Shown: positions 1-8,293, numbered from the stretch's first letter. The stretch is 20,902 bases of DNA from Phoronis ovalis (GCA_028565635.1 JAOXYB010108714.1:1-20902), one strand, 5' to 3'. Program-made: numbers and translations. The notes: generated by a model not told the origin, from the letters alone.

Positions 1-142
1 TTGGAATATGTATATTTCAGAACAATATGAAAGTATAGATACAGATAACAGAGATAAGAGAGAGTCATGTGTATGATAAACTAACCTAATACAAATAAAC
101 ATTATACATATTGATTACTATATGACATGTATGATATGTATG

Positions 143-148
143 TTTATT
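143..148 (-). terminator. Candidate poly(A) signal of the TGF-beta-like gene
   Basis: This AATAAA on the minus strand lies 292 nt downstream of the stop codon at 442-440. It is consistent with the exon at 1140 being the last one. Later exons outside the window cannot be excluded. Confidence 0.3.
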
Positions 149-439
149 ATGTTTTTAAAGTCGGGTGTAATGTGGAACGTGGTTATGTTCTTAAAAAATC
201 TGGAAACTCGATAATATTGGGCTATCCAGCACCTTTGTATTTCAAAAGCATAGGTATAAATGTTTGAACATATTTATGCATTAAAATATTAAGGATTGTT
301 GCCATAATTAACAGGTAGTATTTGGCTGGATTCAGCAACCTGATCAGGCATTTTGATGTGAGAACATTTGCCAAACTGTAGAACACCTTTTAATCAGACA
401 AAAAAGTAAGTTAAATAATCTGAATAACAGGAATAACAA
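149..439 (-). other. Probable 3' UTR of the TGF-beta-like gene
   Basis: This is AT-rich sequence between the stop codon and the AATAAA at 148-143. A minus-strand frame of about 56 codons is open across roughly 126-275 but shows no double-cysteine or C-terminal CxC signature. I do not read it as the missing half of the knot domain. Confidence 0.3.
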
Positions 440-1140
440 CTAATTTCCATTGATTAATTGAAAATCTTGAAAGAAGGAGAAAGAAATTGTTGGTGGATTA
501 AATCGATAATCACGACGTATGACAGTAACGTTGGCCAATCGTGTGTTTTCACGGTGGCACAGTTTGTCGCATTTATGAATATTAATTGTAGTTGGAATAT
601 AAGATTCATATATATCGCCGGTGACCAAATTTTCATAATTACTGATGATGTTGTCATAAAACGTTTTGCTGCTATTCCCCAGGAGGAATGTAGCGGTTAC
701 AGCTCTTTCTAGATCAACACGATAGTCATTAAGTCCACAGTTTACATGGGATTGTATGTATTGAACGACTAACGTTAGTTCCATATCACTTCGAATTCTG
801 GGTGGTCGCTGAGATGGATCCGAACATTGCACGGAAAGATTTGTTGCCATTATTGGGTAGCTGTTGAGTAAAGCTTCTTTGACGTTGTTGGTAAAATTCT
901 TGTGTAGGCAAGAAATTCTTGAACTACAACTGTCGGTCGAATGTTGGTCAGGTATCAACTGCCAACTACTTTCAATCCCTTTAGGCTGTAGGTTGGTGGC
1001 TTCTATAATCCTGTTACACATGCTGTTATGATCTTTTAACATAGCTTGAAGCGTAGCTCCAATTATTTGTGCATCACGTGGTATTGAAGATAAGTCAAAT
1101 ATATAAATCAAAGCATTGCTACCATTCTCTGTTGCATTCA
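440..1140 (-). CDS. Terminal coding exon: divergent TGF-beta-like prodomain arm plus partial cystine-knot domain
   Basis: The acceptor is AATTATTTTCTAG (AG at 1142-1141). The exon begins TG|AAT, completing a Val codon, and runs 232 residues to TAG at 442-440. Near the start, LIYIFDLSSIPRDAQIIGAT matches the TGF-beta propeptide arm motif (BMP2 has FNLSSIPTEEFITSAEL). Around residue 125, ELTLVVQY resembles the end of the prodomain. CGLNDYRVDL resembles the first knot cysteine and strand of the mature domain. PTTINIHKCDKLC reproduces the P-x7-C-x3-C spacing of the family's P-x7-C-x-G-x-C motif, with the glycine replaced. Five N-glycosylation sequons fit secretion. Oddities are a loop about 25 residues longer than usual before this motif, only an RPPR as a possible furin site, and no CC or final CxC. 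A weaker alternative is an IL-17-like knot (R/Y-x-P...C...C...VTVIRRD). The total model is about 365 residues. Confidence 0.5.
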
Positions 1141-1352
1141 CTAGAAAATAATTTAGAGATATAGAATTCTTGTTTCTAATATAATTTCAAAATATATAAA
1201 AGTATAAATAGACTGCAGCAGACTGTTTAGTAAGTAAGTAAGCAGTTATAGATATGACATACATGTAACCCGACAAGCAATAACTGTTTTGAAAAAACGA
1301 TTTCAGCTTTAGTCGATTCATGTATGGAAGTGTCCAGTCATTTCGTGACACA

Positions 1353-2560
1353 AGCACCAAATTTGGCACAAATGTAGAGTTCTATAATGCGAACAATTTT
1401 GGATATGGACCCCAGTTGAATTTTACAAAATGGCCGCCAAATTCAAGATGGCGGCAAAAATTAAGTGCTTTTTATATAAAGGTTGTAAGTTGCTACCTGA
1501 AAAATTTGAAAGAGTAAAAAAAGTGTATCATGTAACAAGATTAATTTCTTAGCAATTTCAGTTATTGTGATGCATGAAACTATACAAAATGGCTGCTCAA
1601 TCCAAGATGGCCGCCAAAAATCGTATGCTTTCATTTAAAACATCTGGCTTAACTTGTTGTTAGCATCAGTTCCAAATGTTTAACAATGATTATAATGCAT
1701 AAGATGAACTTCTAAACTATATCAAACATTCCGAATGTGTAAGTATCTAACGTAGCTTCCAAATTCAAGATAGATGATTTCATTTTTAGCCCGGCAATCC
1801 GGGCCGGCAATATCATGAAACCAAAATCGTGTACTTTTGAAACAAGGATCAAATTTGGCGCAAGTGTAGAGTTCGACGTTGCAAATAACTTTGGATATTG
1901 ACTTCACCTTAAATTTTCCAAAATGGCTGCCAAATCCAAGATGGCTGCCAAAAGTAAATGCATTTACTAAAAGTGTCACAAGTTTTTTTACCTTATGTAC
2001 GTTTTTCATGTTTTGAAATATTTCAGGTTCAAATTTGTGAAACTTTTAGTAAAATCTTTTACTTTTGACGACCATCTTGGATTTGACAACCATTTTGGAA
2101 ATTTAAGGTGCGGTCCGTATTCTAAATTGCTTGTAATGTCGAATTCTAGCTTTGTGCCAAATTTGGTGTTTGTATGAAACAATGCACGATTCGCCCTTAT
2201 TTTGTTTTTTATTACCAGACTAAAAGTTGAATTTGTTAGCCATGTTGGATACCGAGACTTGCTAAATGCCTGATATTGTTAAGAGGTTCATTTTTATGCA
2301 TTCTGTTCATTGTTACTCATTTATTGGAATTGATGCTAACAACCAGTTAAGTCAGATGTTTTATATGAAAACAAACAATTTTTGGTGGCCATCTTGGATT
2401 GAGCAGCCATTTTGTACAGTTTCATGCATCGCAATGATTGAATTTGTTAAGAAATTAAACTTGTTACATTATATACTTTTTTCACCCGTTCAAATTTAAT
2501 AGGTAGCAACTTACGACACTTTTAGTCTTGGATTTGGCGGTCATTTGATCAGTCAATTAA
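1353..2560. repeat. Long imperfect palindromic repeat carrying CCAAGATGGCCGCC motifs
   Basis: The left part (1353-1990) and the right part (2010-2560) are diverged reverse complements with the centre near 2000. Two kinds of unit occur: one with CCAAATTTGGCACAA (1359 and, in reverse, about 2155-2170; a variant at 1849), and one with GATGCATGAAACT (1570; reversed about 2430). Both contain an ATGGCNGCC - AAGATGGCNGCC pair. Short open frames over this interval (for example 2009-1722 minus and 1995-2177 plus) are translations of repeat units, not genes. It lies in the last intron of the TGF-beta-like gene. No transposase is visible. Confidence 0.7.
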
Positions 2561-2919
2561 TCATTGCGGCCATTACTTTTGGCGTATCTCAGTGGAAAAG
2601 TTTACAATGAAATTATTAACAAGGCTGGACTGAATTCACTATCGAAATTAAATTTAATTATAAGCTTTGATATATTTCGAACTTAATAGGTTCATATACA
2701 GTACAAAAATAACTAATAACTAGAAGAACTAATAAATATACAGTAAGTAAATAAACTCGCTTGACAAGCGACAAATTATACAATATAACTTTGAAAAAGA
2801 TTAGAAGTTGCAAGTACATTTAACCTCCTGAATTTTATCATTTCAGAGCAGATGAATTTGAATGTCCAAAATGAAAGAGTGCTACAGATTTAACCGAATA
2901 ATCTGTGAAAATAAATTAC

Positions 2920-3021
2920 CTATAACATTTCCCTTTATGTGTCCAACTTCAGAAATATCTGGTGACGTCACCCTTTCTATGGTACATGTTTCCTTTCGCC
3001 TTGCCCTTGATAAAACTGAAC
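2920..3021 (-). CDS. Internal exon of the TGF-beta-like gene (prodomain)
   Basis: The exon is 102 nt, from the acceptor CTTATATTTTAG (AG at 3023-3022) to the donor GTTATAG|GTAATT. It encodes 33 residues and is phase 1 in and phase 1 out. The intron separating it from the exon at 3268-3092 is only 70 nt. The translation RRKETCTIERVTSPD resembles the E-T-x-I segment that many activin/GDF-type prodomains carry just before the arm domain (for example ETIITMPTESD in myostatin). The next exon begins with the expected arm strand, so order and spacing agree with the family. I know of no named orthologue. Confidence 0.5.
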
Positions 3022-3091
3022 CTAAAATATAAGTTTTATAATTTGTTGTGATCGTTTAATTTTCAATAAGCCATTTAACATTATATAATAC

Positions 3092-3268
3092 CTGTGTATA
3101 TACCAAGAACATGCTCGTTAGATGAGGTTAGATGATAAACGAAGCGAAGCGTGCTGATCGTTCGATTGCGTTTTGAGGCGGTTAATTGTAAATACTTGAT
3201 TTTAAAATGTTTCCGCCGCACGTAAAAGTTGCCGGAGATCCTCGTACAATGTAATTCTCCGTTCATGT
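3092..3268 (-). CDS. Candidate internal exon of the TGF-beta-like gene (prodomain N-terminal part)
   Basis: This is a 177-nt stretch richer in G+C than its surroundings. It runs from the acceptor TTTTTGTTAAG (AG at 3270-3269) to the donor ACACAG|GTATTA. It is open for 58 codons and is phase 1 at both ends, so it fits between the signal-peptide exon and the exon at 3021. The translation contains ASKRNRTISTLRFVYHL, loosely like the strand that precedes the arm domain in TGF-beta prodomains. NRT is a possible N-glycosylation site. A second frame of the same DNA is open for its first 22 codons (ERRITLYEDLRQLLRAAETF within it) and could be the real one if the candidate exon at 5486 is used. The choice of frame is uncertain. 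Confidence 0.4.
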
Positions 3269-3611
3269 CTTAACAAAAACATGTGTGCGCCAACGTGCGC
3301 AGTTTCTAAATGTTTACGAACTATAACTCGACTACAGTAACAGTTAGGGACATGCTGTTACTCGTAACGGTAAGTCATAACTACATTTGACATGTTACAG
3401 GCACAGTGATATATAAAGAAGATTTAAATTGCGGGAAATGTTGGAAACTAGATTTTTATGCATTAAGAGGTCATCAAGAGATCATGGGGTAATTTTGAGG
3501 TCAGAAACACAAAATTTGTAATTTCAACAGAAAGTTAAAAATGATGTTGAAATGTCATGCAAAGGTTACAGAAGAGCATTAGCTTCGCCTTTGCTAAAGT
3601 GTTATCTAGTT

Positions 3612-3930
3612 AGGTTGCACAGCAAGTGCAACCTATTGAGATTGTATCTTTTTTCTTTTTTTTATTCTTTTTTTTTCTTCAAATTTTCAAACGTCCATAA
3701 CTTGGATACGCTTTGAGCTATGGGTGTCAAACTTAAGGTGTGGACTTAGTAGGGAGGGGACATACAAATATTAGGTCAGGGGTCAATTTGAGGTCAGTAG
3801 GTCAAATTTCAAAAATGTCTTAAAACGTTCAAAAATGAAGATATCTGGTCATCCAGAAGTATTTGAATATCTATGGGTTCCAGGATAATCCTAATAGGTC
3901 TGGATATCCAACTATTTCTCTGTGCAACCT
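3612..3930. mobile_element. Small element with 11-bp terminal inverted repeats (MITE-like)
   Basis: The element begins AGGTTGCACAG (3612-3622) and ends CTGTGCAACCT (3920-3930), perfect inverted 11-mers. The first end is itself a hairpin, AGGTTGCAC-AGCAA-GTGCAACCT (3612-3634). A T-rich tract and the words GGTCAGGGGTCAATTTGAGG follow. Outside the ends, GCCTTTGCTAAA occurs on both sides (3587-3598 and 3932-3943), as does TCTAGTTA, so the true mobile unit may be wider. There is no coding capacity. Confidence 0.5.
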
Positions 3931-4771
3931 GGCCTTTGCTAAAAGGCAATTCTAGTTATATTTTATGATTATTGAGTTAGAAATAATGCTACTAATAAAA
4001 TGTCAAAATGAATGTGATACTAAAGTATTTCGTGATAAGTACAGTGCAGACACTCTTATGTTCACCCACAAATAAAATTTTATCAATTGTGAAGTAACTC
4101 AAAATATAATTGATATTATTTATTTCAATGTTTCCTCTTTGCATTTTTTAAATTTGTCTGCGCGTTTCACATAACTTTAAAACAATGCTAAATCATGAAT
4201 CTATCTTTGCTAATTAGCCTTCTAATTTCTTCCAAGTTCTTTCGAAGCCCCTAATCAAACGAATTTGATCACACCAGTATCAATTCTATCTAATTCCTTG
4301 GATTGATAGCAAGATGTAGGCTGCATTCCTGTTTAATCTGTGCTTTTGCATGCACTTTGAATACACCCACTTGAATTTCACTCATAGTTTTAATTATTTT
4401 TTTTGGAAAACTCCTGCTGCTTTTAAAAGCATGTATCAGTAGATGACACATCATATCTTATGATCAGTCTTCAAGCTACCTGACAGCTGGAATTTATATC
4501 CAACATTCATGTCCTGTACATGTAGTTGACAATGATCCGATTGCTTCCAGCTGTAAACTCGTGCACATTAATTAACATCCTTCACAATCGCACAGTGGCA
4601 AGAATTTTCTGAAATTGAAATTATACTATACTATATCAAAAGTGAAAAATCAAATTTTAATTTTTTTAATTTTTACTATTTATTTACGTTACTATTAAAA
4701 ATGTTTTCAATCTAAACAGCGCGAATTTATAGTTAGAAGCGCTTATAACAAGCGAGTCCACAAAGACGCAG
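3931..4771. other. Intronic AT-rich sequence without recognised features
   Basis: The stretch lies between the two small transposon-like elements. The only structure noted is a widely spaced inverted pair, CAGCTGGAA near 4484 and TTCCAGCTG near 4545. No exon with plausible splice sites was found. Confidence 0.4.
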
Positions 4772-4780
4772 TAATAAAGT
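4772..4780. repeat. Target site duplication, left copy
   Basis: TAATAAAGT immediately precedes the element and is identical to 5262-5270. Confidence 0.8.
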
Positions 4781-5261
4781 CAGTCCGAATAAATCCATCC
4801 GTTAGTGTTCCGTACCTTCTCAACTAACTTCTAGGCTTAACCACAGTCACTTTTGTTTTATTCCTTCAATTTAACAAGAGCGAAATAATTTCGTCATTAA
4901 TCTTTTGCCAACCGAGATAAGTTTTTTTTCTCTGTGTGATTCATCGTCGCCTACCAATATGACTCATTCAGAATAAGTATCGCCGGGAGCTTGACTTTTT
5001 GCTTAGCGGACTATAGATATACTCGGGCAGCACAGAATGTGGGTGGTCGACCCCCTACCCGCTTAGTCACTGTTATACCTATTATTGTAAGCTGCAATTT
5101 GATTGGTGTCAAGACTTTCTTGACACTTTTTATAGAAATAAAGGGATTATCCTTCCTCTGCTTTTCAAGATAATAAACAAAACATGACTATGGGACTATG
5201 GTTAAGCCCAGACGTTAGTTAACAGGGTACGGAACATTAACGGATGGATTTATTCAGACTG
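4781..5261. mobile_element. 481-bp non-autonomous DNA transposon, Mutator-like by its ends
   Basis: The left end is CAGTCCGAATAAATCCATCC and the right end is its reverse complement with one difference. The inverted ends remain alignable for about 68 bp with 8 mismatches. The element is flanked by a perfect 9-bp duplication, TAATAAAGT, at 4772-4780 and 5262-5270. A 9-bp target duplication with long inverted ends is characteristic of Mutator-like elements; the superfamily assignment is inference. The internal 60-codon plus-strand frame (4991-5173) has no transposase features. It sits in the large intron of the TGF-beta-like gene. Confidence 0.8.
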
Positions 5262-5270
5262 TAATAAAGT
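5262..5270. repeat. Target site duplication, right copy
   Basis: TAATAAAGT immediately follows the element and is identical to 4772-4780. Confidence 0.8.
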
Positions 5271-5410
5271 ATGCATCGTCCTGTTTCAAGTGCTTTATCG
5301 CAATTTACATTCTAGAAATAAAAAATTTCGTATTTTACTATGATATTCACTATGCATAGATTTTATGTTCTAGTGTCATCGTGTTAAAAAATGTCAAAAA
5401 ATTTGCTCAC

Positions 5411-5486
5411 CTTCCGTGTCTAGCATATCTGGCCTGATTCATAAGCAAAAAATTCTCCGTAGATTCTTTTAAAGAAGTGCTGACAT
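5411..5486 (-). CDS. Alternative or additional exon candidate in the large intron
   Basis: A 76-nt interval ends at a near-consensus donor (CGGAAG|GTGAGC, GT at 5410-5409). It reads VSTSLKESTENFLLMNQARY and then ARHG, 24 codons without a stop. Three AGs could serve as acceptor (exon starts 5493, 5486 or 5479, phases 0, 1 and 2). The phase 1 choice would join the signal-peptide exon with an Asp codon. Its exit phase is 2, which does not fit the 58-codon frame of the exon at 3268 but does fit the shorter frame there. It may be a real exon of the same gene, an alternative exon or chance. The acceptors are weak. Confidence 0.3.
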
Positions 5487-5835
5487 CTATGGTCTATCTC
5501 TAGAAACTGACATCGTGGCGGCATCTCCACCCGGACTATTATACGTCGATGCATATGTAAAGCACATTTCTGTCTAGTTTTTAGATTGTAGGTGGAGAGG
5601 TTTTGACGTATATTTTTTGAAAATCAAAATTCGAAAAACAATTCTTTGTTCCCAAAATGGCCCTTATCAGATTATAAGAATTATTTTTTAAAGCTTTTAT
5701 ATTTTGGATTTAATAAGTTTCAAAGTATAACTTTTCCAATTATCTGCCTATTTTTTTATTTTGATTATAAAAATTAGAGTAGAATGTGATTTATAGTCAA
5801 ATAATAGCGGGTTTAAAAAGCGATTTGAACTTGTT

Positions 5836-5916
5836 TCGTCATGAACTATTTCAGTTGCCAGCTTATTCACTATCGCATTCAACTCATCGTCATGAACTAT
5901 TTCAGTTGCCAGCTTA
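5836..5916. repeat. 30-bp direct repeat, two copies 51 bp apart
   Basis: A perfect 30-mer starting TCGTCATGAACTATTTCAGT occurs at 5836-5865 and 5887-5916. The 21-bp spacer and following bases (ATTCACTATCGCATTCAACT, ATTAGTCCCATTCACTC) are also partly similar, so this is a small tandem duplication. Confidence 0.85.
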
Positions 5917-6305
5917 ATTAGTCCCATTCACTCATTATATGAAACGGCAATGCATTCAGAAATGTATAAAACACGTAGCAATTTGAAAAAATATTCTGTA
6001 TACCTCAAAACAAATGTACAAGATGTTTCGACAGATTTTATACGACATTATTTTCGACTTCCTTATATAGTTTAGTTTCAAATAAAAAAGAAATAAATTA
6101 AACTTCTAAGTCTGACTTTGCAGTCACGTTAAGTGCTTTAGCGTGATTAAACAAATAGTGCAATTGATTTAGTATAGCCTACTATCAAGCTACTATTGTA
6201 GTATGACAAGACAAATTAATCAAATATTTAGAAAAAAAATACAGTAAATCTTCTTTAATTGGTGTCTAAACCAAAGAACAAAAGCTACGAGTTTGAGAGT
6301 CAATT

Positions 6306-6349
6306 ATTACCTGTCATGTGAGCGTATATTACCTGTCATGTGAGCGTAT
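6306..6349. repeat. Perfect tandem duplication of 22 bp
   Basis: The unit beginning ATTACCTGTCATGTGAGCGT occurs twice with no gap (6306-6327, 6328-6349). No function is apparent. Confidence 0.9.
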
Positions 6350-7201
6350 CTCTAGATTCTAGACATGAAAGGGAAACTTAATAAACACGATTAAGATATT
6401 AAAAATAGATATGCTAAATTAAGTAGTAAGTAGCACACAACTGTACGAGGATATGCTGGGACCATAGGCATATGCCATTCAACTCAATAGTAACGTTTTG
6501 CCTCTGGTAAATAACCTAACTCTTCGCAGAAAATTTCGCCCAGTCACAAATAATTTCATAAATTGTACTCTGGTCTAATCTGACGAAACCAAAAGCATAC
6601 GCAAAATCATTTTACCATAAATAAAATAACAATTTTACTATGAAAGCATTAATCGTTTAAACCAGCTACCGACTTAGTAGACTCACTTAACTACATTGAT
6701 ATGTATGAACACATGACTTATCAGGTAAAGAAAATTGGCAACAATTGGTTATTAGGTTGCCTGGTCTGTGTTACCTAACGTGATAATTTTCATTTTTACT
6801 AAGATTTCCCTTTTTTATTTCTTTTATTCTAACATGTCTTCTCAAAGTTGTTCCCTAACCTCGCTTTTTCGTGTTTGAATTTTTGCTGCAAATTTATATA
6901 TCGGGGCGGAATTTTATATTTTAAAATGATTGTATATTTGCTATACGCTCGGGTTATACGTTTCTAATATGTGCATAGAGCGTGATAAACGAAACCTGAC
7001 AATTTGCTGTACAGCACTTGTTTAAAAAAGGTTTCCAAAATATAGATATAGCCAAATATTTGGTTATCGTTATCTTGCTATAGAATTATCACACCTTTAA
7101 TTTTTTCAATTACTAAAATTACTACAATAATAATCGTCAGGGTTAAAATTGCAATATGCAACACTGAAAAAGCTAACAAATACAGCAGTATATGTAATTA
7201 C

Positions 7202-7319
7202 CTGTCCTTAGTAAGTCTCTCAAATTCTCGGCGTCTTGACGGTTTCCAATAACAAAGTGGCTGTTTTCAAATAGAACGACCAGAATTATGGCCACAGCAT
7301 GTAGTGTTTTATGGGTCAT
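7202..7319 (-). CDS. Signal-peptide exon of a putative secreted TGF-beta-like ligand
   Basis: The exon begins at 7341 after TTTTTACTTTTTAACAG. The ATG at 7319-7317 opens MTHKTLHAVAIILVVLFENS, a short polar start followed by a ten-residue hydrophobic core, which reads as a signal peptide. Cleavage would fall near VIG/NRQ. The polar, partly helical tail NRQDAENLRDLLRT follows. The donor ACAG|GTAATT (GT at 7201-7200) leaves one base (phase 1). A two-codon upstream frame overlaps the start ATG. The same frame stays open upstream to the acceptor, so an internal exon of a non-secreted protein is the alternative. The TATA and 5' UTR exon just upstream favour the signal-peptide reading. Confidence 0.5.
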
Positions 7320-7549
7320 TTCATGCGTAAATTGCAAGAAACTGTTAAAAAGTAAAAATAAAAGCGCTTGTTTATTATTTACATAAACAGGGTCTTTTTG
7401 ATTTTTTTTCATAATTTTATTGTATGCACAATAGTAATACAATTTCCCTTTTAACAAAAAAGTAAAATATTCAAATGCAAAAATACAATTTGCGTAATAG
7501 TAACTCATTAGACAATTTTTAACAATGTTGTTAATTACAAATATCTTAC

Positions 7550-7613
7550 CTTTCTTCGATATTTCAGCTGGAAAAATTTTCTGCGTCTCTTCGTATGAGT
7601 AAATAGTATGTTA
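7550..7613 (-). other. 5' UTR exon of the TGF-beta-like gene (start site approximate)
   Basis: The interval runs from the predicted start about 30 nt after the TATA box to the strong donor GAAAG|GTAAGATA (GT at 7549-7548). It contains no ATG on the minus strand. The intron that follows (7549-7342, 208 nt) ends with a long pyrimidine tract and AACAG. The 5' end is inferred from the TATA distance; the donor and acceptor are seen directly. Confidence 0.45.
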
Positions 7614-7635
7614 ACGTTATAGTTTGCTGTATGCG

Positions 7636-7660
7636 TATTTATACTTTCAGTTTCATTTTC
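7636..7660 (-). promoter_or_regulatory. IRF-type element (three GAAA repeats) abutting a TATA box
   Basis: Reading the minus strand from 7660, the sequence is GAAAATGAAACTGAAAG, then TATAAATA at 7643-7636. The first part is a perfect GAAANNGAAANNGAAA, the classical site bound by interferon regulatory factors. It also contains an ISRE-type GAAANNGAAACT. Only one base separates the third GAAA from the TATA box. A start site would be expected roughly 25-30 nt downstream, near 7615. A short untranslated exon with a strong splice donor and a signal-peptide exon follow, so the placement is that of a real promoter. Binding and inducibility are inferred. Confidence 0.55.
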
Positions 7661-7879
7661 ATTATAATTTCTACACGTAAGCATAGATTTTAACCTTTAA
7701 TTCTGTATTGTATTTGTTGCAATTTGTGACGCAGTAGGTTAATAATTTATATCCCTTGAAAATGCAACGCCAAAAAAATTTTTTTTACAGGATTAACACT
7801 GATTATTATTTTCTTCAAAATGTCATATTCAGATTAATTATTAGACCCATTTATCACAAAAACAGCGAGGGAGTAACAT

Positions 7880-8280
7880 CGAAGAGGTACTCCCACTTCA
7901 AGCGTGTCTGTAACTGTTACCCATGGCAATTCAAATGTTTAGATTCCCAAGAATTGTATCTGCGTATGTTTAAAAGCGCAAGATATTATTTTTAAAAATT
8001 ATTATGACGTCCTCGTATAGTAAATCAAAAACAGGAAATTCCGTCTATCAAGATTTTAAAACGGCGTAAATGAAAGAGATATCTGGTAACACCGAGTAGG
8101 TATTCTTCGAATGGGTCCGTGACTGTTACCACGTTAAAATTTAATACTCCACATTATAATTTGCGTTACCAAATTCATAAATATTTAAATTCACAAGAAT
8201 TATTTTTTTCCTATGTATAGAATGACGTCCTCAAATAGTTACAAAAAAAATCCTCTTTCAAGATTTTACAGCTAACGAAA
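7880..8280. repeat. Two diverged tandem copies of a unit of about 210 bp
   Basis: The words ACTGTTACC (about 7913 and 8122), TGACGTCCTC (8005 and 8223) and CAAGATTTTA (8049 and 8259) recur in the same order at 209-218 bp spacing, with many differences between. A 79-codon plus-strand frame over 7756-7995 falls mostly inside the first copy and is not called as a gene. Confidence 0.6.
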
Positions 8281-8293
8281 GAATGGCTTTACG

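Larger units (their letters stand above)
5271..7201 (-). other. Upstream part of the large intron of the TGF-beta-like gene
   Basis: AT-rich sequence follows the signal-peptide exon. Apart from the exon candidate at 5486-5411 and the two small duplications, I see no gene, RNA or element in it. Confidence 0.5.

Noticed and set aside
126-275. A minus-strand frame of about 56 codons as the missing knot exon
   Set aside because: It has one cysteine only, no CC-x-P or terminal CxC, and no good acceptor.
440-640. IL-17 family assignment for the end of the exon (P...C...C...VTVIRRD)
   Set aside because: It is kept only as an alternative. The preceding arm motif, the first knot cysteine and the P-x7-C-x3-C spacing fit TGF-beta better, and the VGCTC ending of IL-17 is absent.
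458-712. Open frame of 84 codons on the plus strand
   Set aside because: It is antisense to the TGF-beta-like exon, starts with TTG and has no domain or splice signals.
1722-2009. 95-codon minus-strand frame
   Set aside because: It is wholly a translation of palindromic repeat units; the same peptide words recur in the other repeat units.
4991-5173. 60-codon frame inside the 481-bp element, as a possible transposase fragment
   Set aside because: It has no catalytic motif or zinc-binding pattern and the element is far too short to be autonomous.
5413-5590. A cysteine-bearing 50-codon minus-strand frame across the exon candidate
   Set aside because: It reaches a stop before the strong donor, so the donor does not support it; the overlapping frame that stays open to the donor was preferred.
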